Below are positions 26,753-36,594 of a stretch of 64,000 bases of DNA, one piece after another. The translations under genes were made by a program, and so were the position numbers. Within the stretch, counting starts at the first letter, position 1. Each line of letters opens with the position of its first letter. Origin of the DNA: Crotophaga sulcirostris (lineage: Eukaryota; Chordata; Aves; Cuculiformes; Crotophagidae); contig VYZB01000294.1 in assembly GCA_013397455.1 (NCBI GenBank), forward strand, positions 1,054,001-1,118,000, read 5' to 3'. The notes beneath the pieces were generated by a model that saw only the letters and a program-made list of their open reading frames with translations, was not told the origin of the DNA and made no database searches.

Positions 26753-26980
26753 GCTTGTAGCCATCGTTTCGTGTTATGAGCCAGTCAGACCTCCCAAGTT
26801 AAGCAGTGCTGAGCCAAGTCTGAATTTAAACAGGAGATCCTCCAAGGAAAACTGAGTGCATGTGCTGAAGGAAACAGTACTGGTAGCCCTTGTCTGCCTG
26901 AGTTACTACTGAACTGCATAATGCCAACTGCACAGGACTGACACTGTAGAAGAAACTAAAATCTTCGAATCCTATCTCCT
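26753..26980 (+). mobile_element. 5S-rRNA-derived SINE relic (amniote SINE3/AmnSINE-like)
   Basis: The first 120 bases line up with 5S rRNA from end to end. AGACCTCCCAAGTTAAGCAG corresponds to the 5S box-A region (GATCTCGGAAGCTAAGCAG), and TTTAAACAGGAGATCCTCC to the box-C region (CTTGGATGGGAGACCGCC). GAAAACTGAGTGCATGTGCTG corresponds to the 5S 3' end. The CCTCCAAGGAAAAC variant is typical of 5S-headed SINEs rather than of a true 5S gene. A body follows with TGAGTTACTACTGAACTGCATAATGCC, which resembles what I recall from such SINEs in turtles and crocodilians. An internal RNA polymerase III promoter would once have driven it; the box mutations make it very unlikely to be active. It has no protein and its 3' boundary is uncertain. 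The alternative is a plain 5S pseudogene, which the extra body argues against. Confidence 0.7.
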
Positions 26981-27389
26981 AATGGCAATTAAAAATAACA
27001 CCAGCAGTTTTTGGAGAAGCAATGATGTTCATGTAGACAAATTTCATACTAGATAATTATAATACAAAAAATATCCTGGCAGTTGGAGGTGGATATGGTT
27101 TTCTCTTTCACTTCTCCATCAGCTTTCATGAAGTGTTATTGTAAAGAGTTGCAAAGTTCTAGTGAAGTGGTAATTTCACTCATGTTCTAGTGTTAAGTTA
27201 AGAGATTATAGTATATTGTGCTGGAATCACAAGTGGAATTGTTTTTTTAAATCTCCATGTTACACCTTTTCTTTGATTTGTTTCTTACTCAGAAGTAGTG
27301 TATTGGGCAAACCTATTTGGTGGTCTCTGTCTTTGTGTTGCATGGAACTAACTAAATAACTCACGTTTCTTGGACTCGTGAAGTAATTT
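26981..27389. other. Unannotated non-coding stretch
   Basis: Unique A+T-rich DNA between the SINE relic and a CR1 scrap. I see no gene or element in it; part may be the unrecognised tail of the SINE. Confidence 0.5.
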
Positions 27390-27478
27390 AGACTGGAAGG
27401 GACCTTGGGGATTCATGTAATCCAATCACCTGCTCAAACTAGAGCTGATGTCAAAGTTAGCTCTCAGTGCCCATGGCC
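27390..27478 (-). mobile_element. CR1 LINE 3' untranslated scrap, minus strand
   Basis: The + strand reads GACTGGAAGGGACCTTGGGG, then TGTAATCCAATCACCTGCTCAAACTAGAGC and ends near CAGTGCCCATGGCC. This is the order of the reversed CR1 3' UTR (GGAAGGGACCTCTGGAGGTCATCTAGTCCAACC, then CTGCTCAAGCAGGGCC). Only about 90 bases remain. The terminal 8-bp repeats are lost and the subfamily differs from the 24.0 kb copy. It is non-coding. Confidence 0.7.
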
Positions 27479-28208
27479 TCATTGTAATTTACAGGCATAA
27501 ATCATACTCTTGGAATTTGATATGTGATAAAAAAAAAGAATAGCTATGGAGAAATTTTTGGTCTATACTTGTTTGGATAAAATCTGGTGTTGTACCATTT
27601 TGCAAATCCCTATTCAAACTTTGCCTCATTTTTTCACACAGTAAAGTTTTTGTGTATTCACAGCTTAATTCAGTGTAATAATAATTGTTAATGATAGTAG
27701 CTCAGAATGTTCACTCAGACTGGTTTTGTGCGTGGTTGCACACATTTGCTGCTTAATAGGTCTTCAGATTGCTGTTACTGGGGGGCAAAAGGAACTTTTT
27801 AGGAGCCCTTTGAGTGAGAAAAGGATGATTCCTTTGACTATGAGTAATGTGTGGTGATTAATATCTAGCCGGAAGCATCTCCTGACTTCATACTAGTGAA
27901 ACAGTTACTGTGCATCATCTTCCTGACTTCCCTGTCCTGGCTGCCATGGAAGTAAAATGAAGAAAAGCAGGCCAGAAGGACTGTGGGTGATGGGAGACAA
28001 GAACAGCATGGCATGCTACAAACAGCACTAGCCCATACACAGAATTTGCAAGGACTGGTTTTCCATTAGCCTTACTGATCGAATGGCCTAGCGAGGAAAG
28101 TGAATGAAAACAAGTAAAAGCAAGATATAACCATCACATGGCAAAGAAAAGTACAGCTCACAAAAGTAGCTTGGTATTTCCCACTATTACAGAATATGTA
28201 ACAGCAAC
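27479..28208. other. Unannotated non-coding stretch
   Basis: No gene or known repeat seen. It is unique A+T-rich sequence with slightly higher GC around 27880-28010. Confidence 0.5.
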
Positions 28209-28415
28209 AATAATATGCTTTAATACAAATTAACTAAAGTGAACATATTTGGTTCTTTCTCAGCTTCGTCACACCTGTGCAATTAAATCTCTACTTCAGC
28301 TCGCTGAGACCTTGAATTGTTATTTGAACGAGCTTGGTAAATTTTTGAGGAACACCTTCCTGACAGTAGCCACAGTTGGCCGTTATGCCTATGGAAGAGT
28401 GATGATTGCCAATGT
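28209..28415 (+). repeat. Unnamed repeat, copy 1 of 2
   Basis: This block is similar to 29618-29825 in the same orientation. Shared landmarks, in order, are ATGCTTTAATNCAAATT, GCTGAGACCTTG/ACTGAGACCTTGG, GNAAATNTTTGAGGNANACC, then ACAGTAGCCACAGTTG/ACAGCAGCTACAGTTG and CCTATGAAA/CCTATGGAAG. An extra stretch of about 15 bases lies near 28228-28243. A 94-codon open frame (28249-28533) covers it, but the second copy has no matching frame, so coding is unlikely. I do not recognise the family. It could be a local duplication or two insertions of an undescribed interspersed repeat. Confidence 0.6.
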
Positions 28416-29617
28416 TTATTACTTCTTACCTTTTGAGCCATTTGGATCTGTTCTGTTCTTCTCCTTTTGTCTCCACCTCAAAGAGGTAACCTGTAATTCA
28501 TCGGCTTTAGGGAAAATAATTGTGATCTCATGAATCCTAGATGTTGTAAAATATTGGGGTTTTGGTGAGGAAACAGAGGTCTGTACACCATTAAATTAGT
28601 AAAACTTTCAGTTTTCCAGGGGTTTGCCAAGCAGGTCTTGAATGCCTCAAATCTTCCATAATCTCTTTGATATATCAGGATGGAGATGCAGTAAACTGGT
28701 CATGAGTGTAGCTAGCACAGATCACAGCATCAAATACATAACATTTATACACTATAAACTTACTTTAAATTCCACACTACAACAAGTACTGTAACATTAG
28801 AGAGGGCAAAGTTGGAAAATACTGATTGTGACCACGTGTAGAATGAGGATAATTTATTTTTAGGATTTTGTTTCTATTCTAATGCAATTCTACCACCCAA
28901 CATACACACATATATGGACATCTAAAATTTATTTCATATTTTAAATGTCTGCCATAAACAAGAAATAGAAAAGGAATAGATGTATGTTTGCTTTACATCA
29001 TGTTAGGAGCATAAAATATGTTGTTGGGGGGAAAAATTATATTCCTTTCACTGATTCACTGGGTCAGGTTTTCTTTTCTAGCCCAAAGTGCAATTCCAAA
29101 ACTTATTCCAGAATAATAACAGGCAGTCAATACCTCTGCCTCAATATGCAGAAATTGTCAGCCTTCAGAAAGAAACAATGAAGTTACTGACGGTACCATT
29201 AGAGGGCTTCTACTCCTCAGTGCTAGGGCATGGACTACACTGTATAAAATAAAGTTGCGACAGGATGGCAATGAGAAGGTAATAAGACAATTTCCCTTTA
29301 CATCTGAGTTTAGTGATGGTCACGTATCACTTTATGGTTCTGCACTAATACAAAGGCTTTATGCAACAGTTGTGTACTATACTTGTAAAAATATCCGAAA
29401 AGCAGAAGTAGAACCTTCATCTTTAAATTCTTGCATATAGTAGTATTGCTCACGTCTTTGCAAATTCCACTAAGAGGAGGAACCTACTGGGAGAGGAAAA
29501 CCCATGATTATCTTCTGTTCAAATATTTATGGCAGAAACTCACAGACCTTCTCATCCTTCACCTACAGTTCCAAATAAAATCCCTGTCAAGACACAGCAA
29601 TAAGCCCCCTGTCAAGA
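28416..29617. other. Spacer between the two unnamed repeat copies
   Basis: This spacer of about 1.2 kb shows no gene. I do not see it repeated after copy 2, which argues against a simple tandem duplication of a 1.4 kb unit. A small internal duplication of CCCTGTCAAGACA occurs at about 29581-29620. Confidence 0.5.
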
Positions 29618-29825
29618 CAACCATAGCATGCTTTAATCCAAATTGGCTGTGTCTTATTCTGCTTCTTAAATCTATATGCAGTTAGATGTTCTTTTCAAAT
29701 TACTGAGACCTTGGAGACCTTATTATTTGGAAGAGCTCAGCAAATCTTTGAGGCATACCTTCCCAACAGCAGCTACAGTTGACCCTTACACCTATGAAAA
29801 GAAATGATCAACAACTGATGTAATG
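29618..29825 (+). repeat. Unnamed repeat, copy 2 of 2
   Basis: This is the second copy of the block described at 28209-28415, about 1.4 kb downstream and in the same orientation. The best-matching core is 29703-29800 against 28303-28400. Copy 2 lacks the insertion near the start of copy 1 and carries its own small indels, so both have decayed for some time. No open frame is shared. Confidence 0.6.
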
Positions 29826-32079
29826 TCTGAAATGTAACTCTACTGGTTATTCTTTCTCTCTCTGATTCACCAAATAGTTATTTAAACAAAAAAAGAGTCT
29901 GAGAAAAAAAACTGAGTTCAGCTGACTGCATATTGCAGTAGCTACCTAGCTTGTGAGTACCCAGCTTCAAATACCTTGTCTGATATTCATCATTTGGTGT
30001 AGTGACCATATTAAAACAGTGCTTCTCTCACTTCCTGTGAAAAAGTGCAAAAGTCTCCATGACATTCATGGAAGGAAAAACATTCTTCTACACAAATCAC
30101 ATCTTTTTTCTGTATGCTTTTTTTATCCCCTACCAAGAATTTTTGTTGTCAGCCCAGCCCATGAATGCAGCATCTAAGCAATATCGGCTGCAGCCATACT
30201 GACTGCACAAAGAGGACTGTGAAAAAGGTAGAAGGAGAAAGAATTTTGGCCAGCAGTATGTTTATCAAGTTACTGAACTTCTACCCTATGAAAATGTCAA
30301 GGAATATTTAATCATGAGGCAGAGCAAAAAAGTTTGCATATTATCCTATTTCCTTGCCTTATGAAAAAGGAAAGGGAGAGACAGTGCTGCCGGAAACTGA
30401 TCTTTGGGTTCAGATACTGTACCTAATCTAAGCTTGATGACTGCGTCTCAGAGTTATTCCTTCCAAGTTTAGATTTTTAAAAGGTCATCATGTTTTCTGC
30501 CAGCTGATAATGTCAGAAACAGCAATATTGCTGTTAGTGTTTAACAGGTAATACTGCTTATTTCATGGAGTGGGTTTTCTTCCAGATTGGGATTGGAATT
30601 GATTTGTGTTAATGATTTAACTTGTTGACAAATAAACATTTGAGAGAAAAACATATCATATAATCCTGGAAAACCAAATCATGCTTTTAGCTTTGCTTTA
30701 AATTTAAATTCAGCTATTTATTACATCATCCTGTGCCAGAATTGAGTAGTAAACTACTTTCATATTCAGAAGAATGTTTCAAATTAAAATTTACATTTAA
30801 AATTGCAATAAGATGCTGGATCTCATTCTTCTTGAGGAAACTGTATTGCATTACATTAGCTACGTTGCTAGACAAATGGTGTATTCTGCTTCCAGGATCA
30901 GTTTTGATTAGCTGGGTGCATTACTCATCCATTTTATTATAGGATATAGAAGGTAAAAATATTGTAATTCAAAGTGTCACAAACCACAGCTACAAAACTG
31001 ATTGGTTAACTCTTAATTATTTAAATACTGCATCCTATGCGTAATCGATTTCCTATCTACAGTCATGATATATTATTGACAGCTTGGAAGACTAACTCTG
31101 TTGCTGTGCAGCATAATTCTGAAATATAATTTATAGTAGTTATTTGGAGAACTATATTGAGTACATTAAAGCCATATGGTACTGTGGTTTCATCCCCAAG
31201 AGATGCCTCATCAGCTAAGAGAAGCATTATGATCAATATGTGTATTATTCATTTTTAATAGAGTGTACTAAGCTGTAGAAGATTACCGTTACTGCCAGTT
31301 ACTTGAAAATATGAGGTGCAACAATTATTTTAAGATTGTTGGAGAGTTACAGTATTCTCAAGATATAGAAAATATGTCTTTTTTTTATTATGTTTTGAGC
31401 CTGAAACATTCTCTAGCAGCTGAAATCCCCCCAAAATAGTATGCCTAACTAGACAAGCTAACACCTATAAAAGGTAAAACCTTATTTGAGTTGCAACGCT
31501 CAAACAATTTGCTAAATACAGCTCCTGAGAAGGAAAAAAAAAGAGAGAGAGAAAGACAATACTGTCATTTGTCTTGGCAAGATGGCATAACATCTAACAC
31601 AACTATGCCTCTTGCACTATTAAAAATAAAAACTGGTAAGCACTACAATGATTGCTGCAGCCTTGGTAATACAGAGAATGTTGAATTTTTTAAATTATTT
31701 GTATTATGTACACTCATTCCTCAATACACCAAGAAAAATGCCGCATAAACACCAAGCCTTATATTAACCTCTGACCTGGTAGATTCGTTAGCAACTGCAG
31801 ACACGGAATAAAACTGCACTGCCTAACTAAGGATGCAAAGCCACAGGTGTGAAAGAAGAAAATGAAAAAAAAACCAAATTCGAGTTTAAGTTATTCAATC
31901 AGATGAAGCAAGTGAAGGAGAATAATTCAGAAACAGCAGAACTGCAAATACTACAAAACTGGGTGGAAAGGTGAAACAAGACCACAACAGGAGCTGAGGG
32001 CAGGGAGAGGGGGAATAAGGAGAGGGAAGGTCTGTGTACCAGGTACGCCCCATGAGGACAAACCCTTATAGCACAGTAT
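29826..32079. other. Unannotated AT-rich non-coding stretch
   Basis: No supported gene or repeat family. Open frames are below 90 codons and look incidental. A short AG-rich patch (AAAAAAAGAGAGAGAGAAAG) lies near 31536. Confidence 0.55.
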
Positions 32080-32430
32080 AACACCAATGTGCCCTCCCTG
32101 CTTCTGGACCCAAGGTTGATCTGCCAGCATTGTACATCAAGCCCTCACTTGAACCTTGGTCTTTCAGTCTGCAGACGCCAAAGTCTCCTCCTGCTGCACC
32201 CTGAGCACAGACAGCCTGTGCTTGGCCTCATACTCCCATTCCCCTGGTGCTCGTGTGAAGGTCCACCATATGTGAGGGTGCAGCTGGGCATGGTAAAGGG
32301 GTCAAGGGACCAACTCTGCCAGCAGCAGCTCCCCAGGGCAGGCCGCATCACATCCTTCCCAGCAGCAATGCTGTCAGTCTGCTCCCATGCAACTGGGATG
32401 AACCCAGCCACGTCACAGATGCGTAGGGGA
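32080..32430. other. GC-richer segment of unknown origin
   Basis: About 350 bases are visibly richer in G and C than both flanks and carry overlapping open frames on both strands (114 codons + strand, 88 codons - strand). The translations show no family I recognise. An 8-base inverted repeat (CCAAGGTT ... AACCTTGG, about 32109-32157) could form a weak hairpin. The composition contrast suggests an inserted or once-functional sequence such as an old retroviral or processed-pseudogene fragment, but I cannot tell which. CpG is not enriched enough to call a CpG island. Confidence 0.35.
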
Positions 32431-35149
32431 TAAATTTTTCCAAGTCTTAAGACATAGGTAAAGGGCAGGATTAGGGAGGTTGCAGTTGGAACAGGGACCT
32501 AAGGTTCAGACTTATAACTGTGTCTAGAAATGCATTTTAACTGTGCTCCACCCAAACTAATAAATCCTTCAGTGGCTGTTCTTTGAGTATTGTCTGGAAC
32601 TTTCACCCCTTTCTGCTTTAAATACCAGATTCAATGAAAGTTGAGTTACTTTACCTTGAATTGGGGAGGATTCAAAGCTCAGCAGTCATTCAGGTATGCT
32701 TAATCAACTTTAAACTTCCTTTTTAAAAAAGAAAGTTCCTTACAATTGGAAGTGACTGTATTTTCATAGATTCATACTTTTTTTTGAAGTAATTTTCAAT
32801 GCTTTTTTGAATGCTTACCACAGTATTTTCTAAAAACTATCTACTTGAGAAACAAACCATTTTTGAAATACTGTTACAGAAGTGTGGTGCCATAGAAGCA
32901 CCAATAGTAAAAAAAAACCCATGTCCATTGTTTCCTCTTAAACTCCTCAGCTGGACTTCAGCTCTCATGACACATAGTGACCCACAGGTTTTCCCTTGTG
33001 TGTGTGTTCCTCACAAGGAACTTCAGCAGAGTCGGTGGTCGGCTATTTATGATTCATTCACCTGCCCTCTGAAAAAGCTGCTCTTGTAGACTGGAGGTGT
33101 CGCAACACCCTGGGAAGTTCAGCAGACACAAAGTATAGGACTGCCAGATTGGAAATACCATTGTACTTGGGATGATTGGTGTAGTTTTTTTGTAGTATTT
33201 CTTTTACAGAGAAAAACATTCTCCAAACGATCCTGCTTAGATGTACTAGAAACTCATTCAGCAACTGGAAAACCACTCTGACAGTTGGTGGGAGCTAAAG
33301 TTAAGCAGAGTTTCTAAGCATGCACACATTTTTCTAACCAATTTATGTGCTCTCCCATAATCCTCAGTTTTATTTATTTCCAAACCTTCTCTCCCATCTG
33401 TTCCCTTCTGCATGATCTATATATTATCTTATGCTGTTTATCCCTAACAGATTTTTGCTTCTTCTCTCTGTTCCAGTTAGATTAATGATGCCAATATTCT
33501 CTGTGTATTTCTAGTCTCTTTGTTTTCTTCGTCATGTATCTTGCATTCGTACACTTTCAAATACTTAGCACTCACTCTGACCCTTCCACAACAGTATAAG
33601 TTTTTATTCCTACTTCACAAATGTCCTCTCTTAATATTTTACCTTTCTTCCTCCTTTAGACCCAGATTGCTAGTATTAGTGCTGAATCCCAGTTCTTCCA
33701 ATCCTGTCAGACTCTGTCTACCTTCTTTTAGCTTCCTTCTCTCCTTTGCCCTTTCTGGATCTTATTTGACTTTGTTCTTTATTTCTCAACCTTTATTCCT
33801 GTACCTTAGCTAAAGGTTCTTTATGAACATCTACCTTCTAGACAGTTTAATGCACTGGTACTTCCTCTGTTCTTTTGCAATGCTGTGTGTCCTGTGAACT
33901 AATCGTCAAACATGTCTAAATAACTGCTGTACTAAATGTTTCTGCACTACGTTTCAAAACATATTCAGGTTTTAACCTATATCATGTCTGTGATACCAAA
34001 TTTTGCTTGTGATGCTCCAAGTGTTCCTGTAAAAAATGCTTCTGTTATCCTTTTTCAACATTAATTCATGAGTACAAGTATTTTGGCTTGGAAGAAGTTC
34101 AGTACTGGTTTGGTTTTTTTTAACTATGGAGCACACTTTCTTGCTTTGGGAGATAAAATAGTCAAACTGTAACAAGCTGTTTTGCCTGCTCCTTCATACT
34201 GGCTCTGGTTTAAGAGAGGAAATCGTAATAAAGCAAATGCCTCATCTGACTAAATAATCAAGCACATTACTGCTTAGACAGAGGAATACAAAGCTGCAAG
34301 GTTGAAGAATAAGAACTAGCCTGTGTACATATGTCAATAAGTCTACCTGAAGTCTCCAGGTCTCTTTAAGTGAGACGTGACAAGCCAGTAGTACAGACAA
34401 ACAAAACCTGATGGATGAAACATGCTGCAGAGGCCCATTTGGAGACACTTATGTGCAAAGACAAAATTATCATTAATAGAGAAGCAAAGCACCACAGAGA
34501 AAAGCCTTACACAGGCTCTGGGCTCTCACCATTTCAGGGACACTGAATTTCTAAACAACCTCTTTCTCCTCTTCCTCAGTCTTTCAGTGGAGGCCACAGC
34601 TGACTCTGTAAAGAGAGATGACCGCAGAAAATACAGCTGACAAAACTGAAAAAAAAAGGCCTTAATATTGATATATAAAAAAAAGGGTGAGACAATAAAG
34701 GCACAGTTGCAAGATAGTGCTAACAACACAGTTCAATTACAGTTTTACTAACAGTGGACTATAATTTATTATGAGATATTTGATGAGTTCTCAGTGTCCA
34801 AATAAAGTGTTGAAATACTTATTACACAAAATTAAGGAAGGAAATTGCATAGAAATTAAGACTGGAAGGGCATATTCCAAACACCATCTGCTCTTACTGT
34901 GATACTTCTACAGTCAGATTTCAAACTTTAATTAAAATATTCTGCTGTAGGAAGAAAAAAAAAAGAAAGTACAAGATACTTTGGTTAGCAAATAAGAATA
35001 ATTTGGTAACTTATAGTACTGCATACAACAAGAAACACCACTACAATTGAACAGATATGCTATTTAGCTGCTATGTAAAAGGATAGTGCCTCCATCTTTT
35101 GAGTTAAGTGTATCACAAGGGCATAGTGGTGTAAAATGCAGCACAGAGA
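32431..35149. other. Unannotated non-coding stretch
   Basis: No supported gene. A pyrimidine-rich part lies at about 33590-33800. A very weak CR1-like phrase (AAGACTGGAAGGGCATATTCC) at 34859-34905 may be another old CR1 scrap but is too short to call. Confidence 0.5.
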
Positions 35150-35688
35150 AGAGATAATAAAGTGAAGGAGGTTATAGAGCAGTTACTTCATAAAAGATTA
35201 AAAAGTCTGTGTCTCAGTTTGGAGAGAAGAGGGCTGAAAGGGAACATGATCACCTTCTGCAAGTTCATGAAGGATAAACTGAATGTAAAACTGTTACCAA
35301 CTCCTGCAGTCCTTGTAATAGATGGTGATGCACTGAAGCTATCGAGAAGGCAGTTCTTAACTAAATGAAAGAACTATTTTTTACAGAGTGGGTAGGGAAT
35401 TTCTGGGATTTGTTGTCAGAGAAGGTTGTCAAAGTAAATAGTATCAGGAGATTCAAAAGGGCAATAGGAAAAAACAGGCACAATAGGTCCACAGATGCTG
35501 TAAGAAATAGCGATGGATGTATCCACTAGCATCCTTAAGCCAACAACTGTGAATATTGTTGGTAGAGGAATAGACTGCAGAGAGAGGTCAGGCTTACATG
35601 ACCTTCCTAAACAACATCTTTCTCCACTGTTGGAGAGCTAGATGGACCACTGATCTGATCCAACAGTTCTTTCTTATGCTTTTATGTG
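35150..35688 (+). mobile_element. Old CR1 LINE 3' fragment (X/C-like subfamily)
   Basis: The segment follows the end of CR1 ORF2 and its 3' UTR in order. TTTGGAGAGAAGAGGGCTG and GAACATGATCACCTTCTGCAA (about 35218-35262) give the RRGLKGNMITFCKF remnant of the conserved 'RRLRGDLI' block. Next come a part matching the FFTEW-like region (35340-35420) and a UTR ending in GCTAGATGGACCACTGATCTG and TTCTTATGCTTTTATG. That ending differs from the ATTCTATG type and is the form I know from older CR1 lineages shared with turtles and crocodilians. Stops and frameshifts abound. It is a relic, probably older than the split of modern bird orders. Confidence 0.75.
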
Positions 35689-36500
35689 TTACAATAGAAC
35701 TAAAGTAAAATGAATATAGATACAAATGAAGTTGAGCACATGACAGTACCTGACACTCCTACAGCGACGAGGCTATGCTTAAAATTCCTCTTTATCAGCT
35801 GATCTGAATTAGCAAGTCAAAACAATTATAATATATAAAAAGGACAGAGGTCTAGTGGAGAACTATTAAACAGGGCAAAGGCAAAACCAGACTTTCTAGG
35901 CCAAGAGCAATATCACAAGCCTAATGTTAGCATCTGATGGTCCCTGTGTCTGAAGCACAGGACCTGGCATCACTCACTGTCTCCCAGTCTCAGACGTATT
36001 CCAGCTCAGCTGTGTCCAGGATCCATGTCAAGATGAGAGACAAGCACATGCCACTTGCCTGTCAATATGATTTCCAAGTGAAAAATAATAAGCAAACCTC
36101 ATCTCAAGGCTTAAAACAAATCTCATTTTCCCTTCTACCTAGACAGAGTCTTTAAGCTGTATCTTTCTGTGACAGGCTAAATGCCAGGGAGCAGCGGGGC
36201 AGCAAACACATACACCACACAGCAATAAAGTTTTTGTTAGAAGGAAAAAGTTGCCACAAGTTGCAGTGCGAAGGAGGCACTGAGAAATCAAATTGTATTA
36301 CTGGGTACAGCCGCACCACTGAAAGAGCTCTCTCAGCAGAGAACCAGTTCATTAAATAAACACAGAGCCCCTTCATTGCTATTAACCAGCACAGACTACT
36401 AGCACAGTCTCATTTATCCAATATGAGCCAATCTGTGTCTTGGCTCCTGGCTGCAATGAAGAAAAGAAAGATCCTGACAGTCTATCATTAATTAATTAAT
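35689..36500. other. Unannotated non-coding stretch
   Basis: No gene or known repeat recognised. Open frames of 72-74 codons on both strands look incidental. Confidence 0.5.
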
Positions 36501-36594
36501 CTCAGTTACACTTGCATGAATCTGGAGTAAATTCAGGGAATAAAGTGGAGATATTTCTGACTCCAAGTCATATAACTGGGGCTAGGATCTGACC
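36501..36594. mobile_element. Palindromic MITE-like element, family A copy 1
   Basis: The left arm CTCAGTTACACTTGCATGAATC, then TGGAGTAA, is mirrored by the right arm, whose reverse complement reads CCCCAGTTATATGACTTGGAGTCA. The centre (ATTCAGGGAATAAAGTGGAGA) resembles 'CATTGACTTCAGTGGAG'. The outer right side ends in GGATCTGACC, like the 'GGATCTGGCC' edge of this family. The same family occurs at 41392-41477. It is non-coding and old. Confidence 0.5.

Noticed and set aside
26753..26872. Functional 5S rRNA gene
   Set aside because: The 5S-like part has many changes in the internal promoter and helices, carries SINE-specific variants and is followed by a SINE-like body, not a T-run terminator.
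28249..28533. 94-codon ORF over the first unnamed repeat copy
   Set aside because: The homologous copy at 29.6 kb does not keep the frame, which argues against coding.
34857..34905. Phrase AAGACTGGAAGGGCATATTCC suggesting an old CR1 on the minus strand
   Set aside because: Too short and without further CR1 order on either side to call an element.
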